Below are positions 45,848 through 55,913 of a stretch of DNA of 64,000 nucleotides, one piece after another (the stretch's first letter is position 1; each line of letters starts with the position of its first letter). Location of the stretch: the NCBI RefSeq assembly GCF_016906535.1, contig NC_057378.1:124001-188000 (forward strand), read 5' to 3'. The notes beneath the pieces were generated by a model. It searched no databases, had not been told where the DNA came from, and saw only the letters and a program-made list of their open reading frames with translations. The translations under genes were made by a program, and so were the position numbers. The DNA is from Rhizoctonia solani. Its lineage: Eukaryota > Basidiomycota > Agaricomycetes > Cantharellales > Ceratobasidiaceae.

Positions 45848-46765
45848 TGGGCGTCTTTGGGTGGCCAGGTTGGGCGATCTTTGAATTTATTCGAGGGACG
45901 GTGTTGGAACAGGGTTGGCTTGGATACGGAGCCAGTCGTGGATCAGAAGCCACGGTCCAACGTAGATTACATGATAGGGTTAGATTTCCAATTAGAAGTG
46001 AGATCAAGTCCCGAGACGATCAGGCCTTGATGTAGGGGTAGTGTTGGGCGGCAAGGGGTTTGCCTTGGCAGGGACATAGATATGGTGTAATCCTTAGTTA
46101 TCTCCCGGGCTCCAGTTCATCAACTGGGCACACTATGTATTTTTGTCTACGATTTGCATTAGGATTTCCGCCAAGCAAGTTACTTTGATCGTAGACCACT
46201 AATATTTGATTCTCAGCCAACAACCAAATTCAGAGGACCGCATATAATCGGCAAACACAATGCTAATTCCAGGTACGCGTTTGTCGTACCGAGAGCCAGA
46301 ACTCAAGCACTGGGTATGCTTCACATACATGACCAGCGAGAAACGCCAAGGGGACGGATAGGTTATGCGCAAACATCTGCGAGCCAATAACAATGATTTA
46401 ATCGCTCAAACGTGTAGAATTGTGAGCGTATTGACTCGCGATGCGTTCCAGAATACCCATGGTAAAGTACCGTACACAATAACATGCAGTGAATGAGAGT
46501 TGGCCCACACTGGGCTAGTCTATTCAGGAAACTGGTAACAACGATGCGAGATCGCCTACATCGTACGAACAAAAGAGTGTACAAGAGTGAATATAATAAA
46601 TAGAGGGAAAGTGTTCAACCGATCAACCATACGTTAAATCCCAAAACACTAGTAGTACAGCCGGCTTGATTAACGTGGCTCAAATTATATAGTCACTTTA
46701 AAAATGTGCATCAATAAACCTTCGTCAAAAAGGGAAGGAATATGCTCACAATGCCCGTATTATTC
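45848..46765. other. Spacer between the paralogous membrane-protein genes
   Basis: No gene seen. It contains the promoter of paralogue 1 and the 3' flank of paralogue 2, both on the minus strand. Confidence 0.5.
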
Positions 46766-47035
46766 TCAAGCATGCACATCATTGAGTACGTGGCCCGGTC
46801 TCCTCCAATTGAAGACCAACCAAAAGAGAAATAACACCCAAAGTAGTAAAAGTCCTCTCTGCCAAACCGGCGGTGCCTCGGGACAGAAGCGAGGATCGTT
46901 TCGGAAAAACGCAAGAGCGTTTTCCCAAGAGTTAGAGGGAGTCTCAAGGCTGCCGTCCCCTTGGATAGGAAGTGCTACCTGGTTAAGCTTCGAGCTTTGC
47001 TGGGTAGTGGTGGGAAGGATCGGTTGTGACGGCAT
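46766..47035 (-). CDS. Small tail-anchored membrane protein, paralogue 2
   Basis: Single frame of 89 codons. The soluble part (1-60) contains SWENALAFFRNDPRF and then CPEAPPVWQR; the helix at about 61-76 (GLLLLWVLFLFWLVFN) is followed by WRRPGHVLNDVHA. Comparison with the 45569-45847 product shows a common pattern: A-L-x(5,6)-DPRF-x(2)-E-x-P-x(2)-WQR-x-LLL, then the hydrophobic helix. The N-termini differ completely. Same strand and about 0.9 kb apart, so a local duplication is likely. Function unknown. Confidence 0.65.
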   Translation of the reverse strand: MPSQPILPTTTQQSSKLNQVALPIQGDGSLETPSNSWENALAFFRNDPRFCPEAPPVWQRGLLLLWVLFLFWLVFNWRRPGHVLNDVHA

Positions 47036-47628
47036 TTGGAACTGGTGGGATATATGCAGCTGTAGCGAATTTCTCGGTGCTCAAAAATTAAATAAAACTC
47101 CAAGCTAGAGAGGGAAAGGAACAAGGAATGAAGGCGGAATGACGGATGGGGATATTAAGGAAATTATCCGTACCGAGTCCTCTTAAAGGCAGCTGCAATT
47201 CTGCAAGCCCTCTGGGCGCTGTTGGGTCGCTGACAGCTCGAGAGTGGTAGTTCAGCCTGATCTTGATGGTCAAGGTAAAGAAGAGGGCTTAGTCGAAAAA
47301 GACGTTAATAATTGCTACTGTCAATGGGCAGGTATGTCAACCATTAGCCCAAAGTGGAACAATATCAAGGCTGGTCGGCTTCATGGACCCTGCGGCTGAA
47401 CAGTCGATACATCTTGGCAATGTTAACTCAGTTTCAGTACATATGGCAAAGCTTCGTTCCCTACATCTTGGTCAGTTAGTACCGAGCTTGAGTACGATGG
47501 GAATGGTGTCATAAAGTGTGCTCATTAAGCCTGGTGTTGTCCCCTGTATGATCTAGTTTGCTACAGCCTGAATTGTGTTACTCATCCGCGAGAATACTTC
47601 TTGTCAGTAGGTCTAAATTTCAATCTCT
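47036..47628. other. Intergenic spacer
   Basis: No gene seen in about 0.6 kb. It lies between the 5' end of paralogue 2 and the 3' end of the small spliced gene at 47629-48140, both on the minus strand. Confidence 0.5.
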
Positions 47629-48140
47629 TCAGTTGGTATAACGTAGAATCTCAGGGGTCTTGGGCGCCACCGTCGGAGGATCTGCGTCAGCAAGATTCCG
47701 ATGCAGAGTTACCAAAGCCTAAAACGCAAATTTAAAATGCCAGGACACGTACTATTAATGAGAAGAACCATACAGGTTGCCAATGCAGTGCAACAAATTC
47801 TTAAGTTTGGTATGTTTATGAATAATGCCTTCTTCCGGTAAGCCCGTATCAGCATGAATGATATTAACGGAGGTTTGACCCCTTAAGTAGACTTAAAGTG
47901 AGCATGCGTTGACTTTGATTTTAGCTCAATCCTTGCTTAAATTTATAAAGCCCTATCCTGATTCTCAATATGTTGACTTACCACAGTGAATTGATTCATC
48001 ACTTTATTAAGAGGGTACGTATTTACACCGCACAAAACTTCGACGATCCCTCCGCTCATATCTAGAGTGATTTGAACAGGTACTAGTAGCCCCGAGATGA
48101 CGGAAGGTCCCTGAGATCGCGTGTGCGCGTGCTTATCCAT
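47629..48140 (-). CDS. Small spliced gene of unknown function
   Basis: Exon 1 (48140-47982) encodes 53 residues beginning MDKHAHTRSQGPSVISGLL and ends at a GTAAGT donor in phase 0. A last exon (47718-47629) after a TTTTAG acceptor, also phase 0, encodes ALVTLHRNLADADPPTVAPK and TPEILRYTN, then TGA. Joined directly this makes 82 residues with a 263-nt intron. A middle exon is likely: the segment around 47775-47800 reads NLLHCIGN with a GTATGG donor, but I could not find a phase-consistent acceptor. No domain is recognised. The composition suggests a small helical subunit of some complex, which is only a guess. Confidence 0.4.
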
Positions 48141-49079
48141 TTCAATGACTAATTCGAGCGTGCACGGCGAACGTCCGCAATTATCCCAGCATTATTCAAA
48201 CTATTAAAGTATTAGAACAGAAATACACTAGCTCAAGATCAATTGTTGTTCCTTCTCTTGACCTGCAACCTCGAATCTCCCGAAGTCTCATTTCTGCAAA
48301 CAGATTAATAGTCCTACTTGCGTAATCAAGAGTCATGTCTTTGACTTCCAGAGACCTGCTGTCTTTGACTCACAATGAATTACCCTAGCCAGAGAGCAGA
48401 TCTCATTAGTGGTTGAGCCAGAGGCTCATGATCATTATATTCTACCTGTTGTACATTATGTTTAGACTTCTGATCCTTTTGGCATGCTTTAAGTTCAATA
48501 CTTATTGCTGAATGTATGTGCAAATGCTGCTGGCAACGCAATTGCTGTGAAGATAGAAATCCGTAGTTAATGCTTGATTGTGGTGACAAAATTAAGAGAC
48601 AGTGAGGTAGGAGTTCCTTGCAGGGCCTTATAAGGTTGTTGAGAAAAATACATGTGCAAACAGAATAAACCAAACAAAAGTATATAGTTAAGTTAGAAAT
48701 CAGTCATAATAACCAAAGGTCTGAGACTGGATACTAAGTTTACTTTGCATTCTGGTATTGGGCTTTACTGTTGATTCATGTAGGCATGCTGCTCCCACTT
48801 TTGTAGCTGGACCCAGACATGCCAGAAAGGCAGTCTCTTTTCTGTTTCTTTTGCCAGGCTCTGTGTACACTGTTTCTACATTATGCAAGGCTGCTTAAGG
48901 TGGTGGTGAGTACTATCTAAGTGACTTTGTGTATAGTAATTCTTTCTTACTCATGTACTTACACAACTCTTAACACTAAGTGCATATGGAAATAATCAAT
49001 AACTAGTATTAATAAGTGAAATACATGTGCAGAATATATGCAGAATATATGCTAGGTGTATCAGGAATTGTTGTAACCC
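48141..49079. other. Spacer before the retroelement zone
   Basis: AT-rich sequence; several short open frames, none supportable. 'gcagaatatat' is tandemly doubled near 49030. Confidence 0.5.
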
Positions 49080-49460
49080 TACTGTAAGGTGGGTTACTTG
49101 CTAGTGGTGGGTGCTTGTGGCCATACTACTACACTGCAGTCTACAATCTAAGGCTTATACTACCAGTAAACCACTTAAGGCGGCATCTGAGGGTCTATCC
49201 ACAATGGTGAAGGGCCTAAGGCCAACAAGTTACTATACTACTGTACTACTGGGTCAAGTAAAAGGTCTTATGGACCTAACACTACTGCTGAACTTACTGA
49301 TACCTGTCTGGGGATGGTGGACAAGGTAAAATTGACTTGGGGTTTCCAAGCAATTTCCCTGTGGTTTATATACATAAGAACTAGACTAATTACATATGGG
49401 TAACAGTGGGAACAGAAGTGACTATTTGAAAAGAGAACTGTGCTGTCCTAGACGTTTGTT
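49080..49460 (-). mobile_element. LTR fragment, minus orientation
   Basis: Matches LTR 57148-57708 in order: 'ctgtaaggtggg', 'gctagtggtggg', 'ccatactactac', 'aaggcggc', 'gggcctaaggcc', 'gacaaggtaaaattgacttggggtttcc', 'atatacataagaac'. It stops before the U3 end. Confidence 0.7.
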
Positions 49461-49635
49461 AGGATGTCAAAGGGATGGCACTTGCGGCTGTGGAGTACAA
49501 AAGTGAGAAAGTTGCTTAAGGCAACAGTGGACCTATCTATGGCAACAAGCAGCTATCCTACAACAACAAGACTGCTTAAGGCAGTGACAAGCTATCTAAG
49601 TACAACAATAAGCCGCTTTAAGGCAGTATGGGACT

Positions 49636-49923
49636 ATGTTACAACCTCCTTACCTATACCACTGGACTTGCACAATTTTTCTCTTATTTCTAGTATTTTT
49701 TCCAAGACCCTTAGCTTATGTTTTCCAATCACGTGATCTTGGCGCTTATTGTGCTGGGATGCCGTGCCAAGTTGCTGTGCCAAGGGCGCTTAGGAGAAAT
49801 CCATGCTTCTGCGCAGCCTGCATGTTACAACCTCTACAACCTCCTAAAAATTATACCACTGGATTTGCCTGAATTTTCTATTATTTTTAGTATTTTTTAC
49901 GGACTCTATATCTTTTGTTTTCC
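49636..49923 (+). mobile_element. Two overlapping LTR 5' ends, plus orientation
   Basis: 'tgttacaacctcc' at about 49634 and again near 49825 each begin a sequence continuing 'taccactgga', 'ttttctcttattt', 'agtattttt', like the start of LTR C at 55379. The first copy also has the CACGTGATC and 'ccaagggcgcttaggaga' blocks. The second is cut off by the LTR starting at 49924. Confidence 0.65.
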
Positions 49924-50596
49924 TGTCATGCCCTAGAGGCATGACCACCTTAAAATCCACTAAGTCAAAGAAATAGTGAATATATGCGCTATTTTCATGA
50001 AGATTTATGGATATATGCATCTTTATGCTATTTAGGCGCTGAGCGCTTATTATGTAATCTCATCACATGACCTTTAGTCATGTGATCTTGTTTTCTTATC
50101 TCTGGTCATGTGACCTTATCTTTGTTATGATGTTTGTACATGTAATTACTCTTCCCCTTCTCTGTGAATATAAGGAGGGTTCTGAGAGCCTTAAGCCTCA
50201 GAACTCAACCTCTTATCCCCATCCAACACTACTACCCTAAGACATACATTTAAGAGTATTGCCTGAGAGCATACCAGTCCCTGTCAAAGGTCCTTTGCCC
50301 AGCTATCTTTATAGCATAGTGCACACTTACTGTATTGGTCTTGTCCAACCCCTTATCTGGCAGTTGCCTTGAGCTCTGTTAGATCCTACTAGCTGATAAG
50401 TCCTATATTAGGCAATAGCTTGTTAGGTTTACCCTGTGGTAGTTGTCGGCTCTGACATTAGGTCGAGTTCTTCATCACCAACCCTTGTGGGCTATTAGGG
50501 TGTTAGTACTGGCACAACCCATCAAGAACCAGTGATCCAGCATAACCAGATAATAATCAAAACTGGTGATTGTTGCACTAGGGGGTTATTGTTACA
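49924..50596 (+). mobile_element. 5' LTR of element 1 (approximate ends)
   Basis: Begins TGTCATGCCCTAGAGGCATG (itself an inverted repeat) and ends near GTTACA at 50596, so it has TG...CA ends. It contains a TATA-like GAATATAAGG at about 50167. The matching 3' LTR is not found downstream of pol, so the ends rest on the TG/CA rule only. Confidence 0.5.
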
Positions 50597-50889
50597 CGGC
50601 TAGCATTGCAAACGTCCACCCAAAAGTCTGCCACGACTTCTTCTGCGTCACAGACAGTCAAAGACCCGCTTGTGCAAAACCTGCCTCTGTATCACGCCCA
50701 TCCAAGGCTTGTTGATCAGTTGTAAGGAGCATTCAACGCTAGGTATTGAGACAGTGATTAGCGTAAAGAATAAACTGTGAGCTTAGTGGGGCCAATCATC
50801 TAGCCTCCCATCCTTCCTAAACTAGTAGTGAAGTTGCCTTATTTAGCAAGGACATTACTTAGTATCTTCCACATCCCTCCTTCTCCACT
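50597..50889 (+). other. Leader of element 1
   Basis: Untranslated leader. The block from GTTGAT at about 50710 through TTCAACGCTAGGTATTGA to GATTAGCG near 50760 recurs in the leaders of element 2 (about 62400-62450, reversed) and the gag stub (about 56785-56840). No clear primer-binding site starting TGG follows the LTR. Confidence 0.55.
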
Positions 50890-52227
50890 ATGTCAACCCA
50901 ACCTTCCACCTATGTGCATGCCAATCCCAATGCGCTGTCTGTCCCCACCAATATCCAGGAGATACCTGCGTGGGCCCAGGAGATCAAAAACCTCCTCCTG
51001 GCTATGAATCAGAATCTATCTCTGGTCATAGGACAAGCGGCTGCCCATCACACAGATCTAGGCACCACACAGGCTACCCTCAACAACCATGACAGTAGCA
51101 TCACCAATCTTGACGCCCTCATTGTTAAACTTGGGGCTGATATTGCCAAATTAGGCACCGCTGCTGCTTCTGGTTCCTCCCTTGCCTTGGCTACCAAGGC
51201 TCCTAAACTTGCAACGCCAGACAAATTTGACGGGTCAGACAAAAATAAGGCAATCTCTTTCAGAGTTGCTGTATCTCATTATCTCAGGATTTCATATCCT
51301 GGCTCAACAGTGGATGAGCAAATTGCATTTATCATTTCCTGCCTGGATGGCAAGGCCCATGAGTGGCTTGAGCCCTACCTAGAAGAGGACGTTGTGAAAG
51401 GGAATCCTGTTTCTTGGCTCCACAATCTGGATGCCTTCTGGCTGCAATTCAATGCACGCTGGAATGTCCAAAATAGGACTGAGAACTTCCGCGCTAAACT
51501 GCGCACCCTCAAACAAACCAAGGGAGTCCAAGATTACTACAAGGACTTCCAGACCTATTCTCAAGGTCTTGGTTACAACAACCCCTCTCTCAGGGATATG
51601 TTCTATGATGGCCTATCCCACAAAATTAAGGAAACTCTCATGGTTCAAGATTATGACCATGCAGATGCCTCTGTTACTCTTGCAACTCTTGCAGAGAAGG
51701 CCCTTAAGGTGGATCAGCGCCTAGAGCAGTTTGCGGCCCAGCACAAGGGTTCCTCCTCCTCTTCAAACCAATCTGGAAGCAAATCCAGCACTTCTACGTC
51801 AACAGCAGCCCAGGGAGCGCCCAGGGATAAACTGTCTGTTGGGGAACAAGTGTATGCGATTGTGGATGGAAAGGCTAAGAAGGGGGTCCTCCAAAAAATT
51901 GGCCAAAATGCCAAAGGGATTGCAGTTCCAATTGTTAAGTGGAATGATGGCACCACCATGGACGTTACCTTCAAAACTATTAAGAAGGATAACCACCCAG
52001 TCACTGCCACCTCCACTCCTGCTCCCAAGGCTTCCTCCTCCTCCTCCTTGCGCAATTCTGGTCCTTCCCCTATGGACTTAGACTCTGCCTCTTCAAAAGG
52101 CAAAAAACCCATTATATGCGCAACATGTGGAGGTAGGGGACATTACGCCAATCAATGCCCCTCCAAATCCTACTCTGGCCGTGAGGCCCATATCTCTGAG
52201 GATGAGTCGGAAAATGGGGACCTCTGA
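50890..52227 (+). CDS. gag: Ty3/gypsy gag (element 1)
   Basis: 445 codons, intact. The N-terminal part is helical; a retrotransposon gag domain lies at about 100-265 with DKFDGSDKNKAISFRVAVSH, LDGKAHEWLEPYL and NFRAKLRTLKQTKGVQDYY. A Ser-rich linker follows, then a tudor/SH3-like stretch (GEQVYAIVDGKAKKG), and a CCHC zinc knuckle CATCGGRGHYANQCP near the C-terminus. Gag forms the virus-like particle and binds the genomic RNA. The stop at 52225 lies inside a pol frame that is already open from 52206. Confidence 0.9.
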   Translation: MSTQPSTYVHANPNALSVPTNIQEIPAWAQEIKNLLLAMNQNLSLVIGQAAAHHTDLGTTQATLNNHDSSITNLDALIVKLGADIAKLGTAAASGSSLALATKAPKLATPDKFDGSDKNKAISFRVAVSHYLRISYPGSTVDEQIAFIISCLDGKAHEWLEPYLEEDVVKGNPVSWLHNLDAFWLQFNARWNVQNRTENFRAKLRTLKQTKGVQDYYKDFQTYSQGLGYNNPSLRDMFYDGLSHKIKETLMVQDYDHADASVTLATLAEKALKVDQRLEQFAAQHKGSSSSSNQSGSKSSTSTSTAAQGAPRDKLSVGEQVYAIVDGKAKKGVLQKIGQNAKGIAVPIVKWNDGTTMDVTFKTIKKDNHPVTATSTPAPKASSSSSLRNSGPSPMDLDSASSKGKKPIICATCGGRGHYANQCPSKSYSGREAHISEDESENGDL

Positions 52228-55200
52228 ACACTAATGGGAACAGTGTATCAGAGGGAAATAATGGACATTTAGATAGCTTGGAAATCTTTTCTGTAAATAA
52301 TATATCTCCTTTAAATATATATTTTCAAGCATCTTGCGTTCAACAAGTTCCCAACCCTAAGGTTACCAAGAAAATGAAGCCCTTCTTTGGATGGGCTATG
52401 ATTGATTCAGGTGCATCATCTTGCTTTATACACAAGGACTTGATCAAACAATATGGTATACCTACTACAAAAAAGTCTGTACCATGTTGCCTTAAAGTGA
52501 TTGATGGAAGAGACATCAGTTCTGGTTTGGTAGATTCAGAATGTATATTTACTTTAGAATTAGGTAGTCATAAAGAGGTTCTGAAATGTAACGTAGCTGA
52601 TATAGGTAAACATAGCATAGTCCTTGGAATGTCCTGGCTCAAGTTACACAACCCTACTATAGACTGGCCTAATAAGCGTATTACTTTTAATTCTCAATAT
52701 TGTAACAACACTTGTCTTTCTGTTTCTAATTCTATCCTGGGAAATGTTGGTGGGACTTCTAACCACCTTGAAGGCATACCAGAAGACTTAGGAGGTGTTG
52801 AGGTAATTGAACCTCTTGAAGGCATCCCTAGGGAAACTGGAGGTACTGTGGATTCTCCACTTGAAAGTATCCCAGTAGAACTGCGCAATTTTGCGGAGGT
52901 ATTTTCTGAGGACATGAAGGTGACGGAACTGCCGCCGCACCGTCCTTTTGATTTAGGGATTGATTTAATCGATCCTGATAAACCTGTTAAGGCTATGGTA
53001 TACCCCTTGAAGGCGTCTGATGATGAGGAACTTAGAAAACTCCTTAAAGAACAATTGGACAAAGGATTGATTCGCCCATCCAAGTCCAAATATGGTTCCC
53101 CAGTTCACTTTGTCAACAAGAAAAATGGGAAAAGGCGTATGGTTGTGGATTATAGATCCCTAAATGCAAATACAGTCAAGAATGCGTACCCTCTACCTCT
53201 AATACAGTCTCTCATTGAGAAACTAAGGGGCGCAAAATACTTTTCCACCATTGACCTGAAATCTGGATATAACTTGGTCCGGATAAAGGAAGGTGATGAA
53301 TGGAAGACTGCGTTTAAAACCAAATATGGCCTGTTTGAATACCTAGTCATGCCCTTTGGGTTATGCAACGCTCCTGCTGCATTTCAGCACTTCATGAATG
53401 AGATATTTAGGGACATATTGGACGTCTATGTAGTAGTATATCTAGACAACATCCTAATATTCTCAGAAAGCAGGGAATTACACACAAAACATCTCCAAGA
53501 GGTACTGAAAAGGCTGCAAGACAATGCATGCTACTGTAACCTGGAGAAGTGTAATTTCTATGCATCTGAAGTAGATTACCTTGGTGTCATTGCCAATGGT
53601 GAAGGAGTGAAAGCAGATCCCAAGAAAATCACTCAAGCGGTTGATTGGGCAACACCGCGCTCTGTCAAAGGGGTTCAAGAGTTTTTGGGCTTTATAAATT
53701 TCTATAGACGCTTCATACATAACTTCTCAAAATTGGCACAACCCTTATACCAACTACTCCAAAAGAATACACCTTGGGAGTGGGGTGAACGCCAAGAAGT
53801 GTCTTTTAAAGCTCTTAAACAGGCTCTAATTGAATCCCCTGTCTTAATCCAACCCAATCCATACAAGGAGTTTTTCCTTGAGTGTGACGCCTCTGATTTT
53901 GCAACGGGCGCTGTCCTTAATCAAAAGGGCAGTGATGATAAATTACACCCGGTTGCATTCCTATCAAAATCCCTAGCACCTGCTGAAAGAAACTATGATA
54001 TCTTTGATAAAGAGTTACTAGCAGTAGTAAGGGCTTCAAAGGAATGGCGTCACCTGCTGGAAGGAACAGTAATCCCTGTCAAAATACTGACAGACCATAA
54101 AAATCTGGAGTACTTTCAGACAAAAAGGGATCTGAACCAAAGGCAGTTAAGGTGGATGGGATTTTTGGCAGATTACAACTATAGGATTGTGTATAGGCCA
54201 GGCGCACAGAATAGAAAAGCAGATATTCTCTCTCGCCATGAAGACCACAAGTCTGCGGTTAAAGAGGGGGGTGAAACCCCTGTGCTCATAAGCCCAGAGC
54301 TTTTTATTGCAGCTATTCAAACAGATAGTGACCTTAATGATCTAATAAGGGACGCTCTGCATGATGATAAAGCTGTATACAAAATCCTTAAATCCTTGGA
54401 AGAGGACATACCTGTTAAAGGATGGAAACTTGATAATGGCTTACTCTACTATCATGACCGGATTTATGTCCCTAATGAGCCAGAAATCAGGAAAGCCATC
54501 TTAGAAAGCAGGCATGATAACCCTTCCACTGGGCACCCAGGACAGTTCAGAACCCTAGACCTCCTTTCAAGGGATTACTACTGGTCAGGGATGAAACAAT
54601 CTGTAACAAAATATGTCCAAGCATGCAATTCATGCATACGTAGCAAACACTCCAACCGGGCTCCTGAAGGTCTCCTTCAAAACATAGATTTACCCAATAA
54701 GCCCTGGGAGGAAATAACGTATGACTTGATTGTAGGACTCCCCACCTCAGAAGGATATGATGCAATATTAACAGTAGTGGACCAATTATCCAAAATGGTT
54801 CATTTTATACCAACGCACTCTGATGCTACTGCTGTTGATGTTGCAAACCTCTTTGTATCCTTTGTGTGGAAGTTACATGGGTTACCCAGGAAAACCATTT
54901 TGGACCAAGGCCCCCAATTTAATGCAAAATTCCTGAGACAAGTCTACAAGCGGTTGGGGATAGAACCACATTTCTCCACTGCATACAGACCACAAGTTGA
55001 TGGACAAAGTGAACGCTTAAACCAGTTTGTGGAAATTTACCTACGCCACTACATCAACTATGGACAAACAGACTGGGTTGCATCACTACCACTTGCAGAA
55101 TTTGCATACAATAATGGGAAACACTCAGGCTCCAAACACTCTCCCTTCTACATGTGCTATGGTTATAATCCAGACTTCACAGTTGGAAACACCAAGGAAA

Positions 55201-55394
55201 GCCATGTCCCCCAAGCCGACGACCTAGCAGACTTCCTGAAAGAAATCCAAACTGAAGCAAAAGCTGCTTTAGAAATTGCTGCAAGACAAAATGCGCAATA
55301 CTATGATTTAAACAGAAGGGAAGCAACCAAGCTGGAAGTTGGTGATAAAGTTTATTTGAGTAGTGCCAACATCAAAACTGTCATAACCTCCTAA
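52206..55394 (+). CDS. pol: Ty3/gypsy pol (element 1), C-terminally truncated
   Basis: Frame is open from 52206, overlapping gag by 22 nt in the -1 frame; the first ATG is internal, so expression probably needs a -1 shift or reinitiation. Domains in order: aspartic protease (DSGASSCFIH), reverse transcriptase (VVYLDNILIFS in place of the usual YLDD), RNase H (FLECDASDFATGAVL), integrase zinc finger (HPGQFRTLDLLSRDYYW, then CNSCIRSK) and DDE core (TVVDQLSKMVHFIP, ILDQGPQFNAKFLRQ, YRPQVDGQSERLNQFVEIY). The frame ends a few codons after a foreign LTR begins at 55379, so the C-terminal integrase tail and any chromodomain are missing. No other internal stop exists. It is likely inactive as an autonomous element. 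Confidence 0.9.
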   Translation, partial: VGKWGPLNTNGNSVSEGNNGHLDSLEIFSVNNISPLNIYFQASCVQQVPNPKVTKKMKPFFGWAMIDSGASSCFIHKDLIKQYGIPTTKKSVPCCLKVIDGRDISSGLVDSECIFTLELGSHKEVLKCNVADIGKHSIVLGMSWLKLHNPTIDWPNKRITFNSQYCNNTCLSVSNSILGNVGGTSNHLEGIPEDLGGVEVIEPLEGIPRETGGTVDSPLESIPVELRNFAEVFSEDMKVTELPPHRPFDLGIDLIDPDKPVKAMVYPLKASDDEELRKLLKEQLDKGLIRPSKSKYGSPVHFVNKKNGKRRMVVDYRSLNANTVKNAYPLPLIQSLIEKLRGAKYFSTIDLKSGYNLVRIKEGDEWKTAFKTKYGLFEYLVMPFGLCNAPAAFQHFMNEIFRDILDVYVVVYLDNILIFSESRELHTKHLQEVLKRLQDNACYCNLEKCNFYASEVDYLGVIANGEGVKADPKKITQAVDWATPRSVKGVQEFLGFINFYRRFIHNFSKLAQPLYQLLQKNTPWEWGERQEVSFKALKQALIESPVLIQPNPYKEFFLECDASDFATGAVLNQKGSDDKLHPVAFLSKSLAPAERNYDIFDKELLAVVRASKEWRHLLEGTVIPVKILTDHKNLEYFQTKRDLNQRQLRWMGFLADYNYRIVYRPGAQNRKADILSRHEDHKSAVKEGGETPVLISPELFIAAIQTDSDLNDLIRDALHDDKAVYKILKSLEEDIPVKGWKLDNGLLYYHDRIYVPNEPEIRKAILESRHDNPSTGHPGQFRTLDLLSRDYYWSGMKQSVTKYVQACNSCIRSKHSNRAPEGLLQNIDLPNKPWEEITYDLIVGLPTSEGYDAILTVVDQLSKMVHFIPTHSDATAVDVANLFVSFVWKLHGLPRKTILDQGPQFNAKFLRQVYKRLGIEPHFSTAYRPQVDGQSERLNQFVEIYLRHYINYGQTDWVASLPLAEFAYNNGKHSGSKHSPFYMCYGYNPDFTVGNTKESHVPQADDLADFLKEIQTEAKAALEIAARQNAQYYDLNRREATKLEVGDKVYLSSANIKTVITS

Positions 55395-55913
55395 CATATA
55401 CCATTAGAATCGCCTGAATTTTCTCTTATTTTTAGTATTTTTTACGGACTTGATATCTTATGTTTTTCGATCACGTGATCTCGGCGCTTACAATGCCGAG
55501 ATGCCGCGCCGAGATGCCGTGCCAAGGGCGCTTAGGAGAGATCCACGCTTCTGCGCAGCCCGCAATACGCTTCTTATTTGTCCTCTACACTTCTATCTCT
55601 CACGCGCACAGACCATGTAGATAGAACATTTTGTCTATATATACAGCAGGGAAATTGCTTGGAGACACCAAGTCGATTTTACCTTGTCTCTTATTCACTA
55701 GAGAAGGTAACCAGCCAGCTAAGTAGCCGGCCCCCAGTAGTAACAGTAACACTCACCCCTTTACTTGACCTACCACACCTCCAGGCCTCAGGCCCCATTG
55801 CCATCAGTAGTTAGTAGAAAACCGCCTTAAGCGGTGTTAGTTAGCCTTAGATAAGTAGATTACATAAGCAGTGTCTGTAGTAGTTACGGCCTTAAGCGCC
55901 CACCACTAGCGAG
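55379..55913 (+). mobile_element. LTR C, interrupting pol of element 1
   Basis: Starts TGTCATAACCTCC, like the U3 end of LTRs A and B on the other strand, and includes the CACGTGATC block, a TATATATAC box near 55637 and the 'ccaggcctcaggcc', 'ccgccttaagcgg', 'cccaccactagcg' series. Its last 30 or so bases, present at 6090-6119, are replaced by LTR D. Confidence 0.75.
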
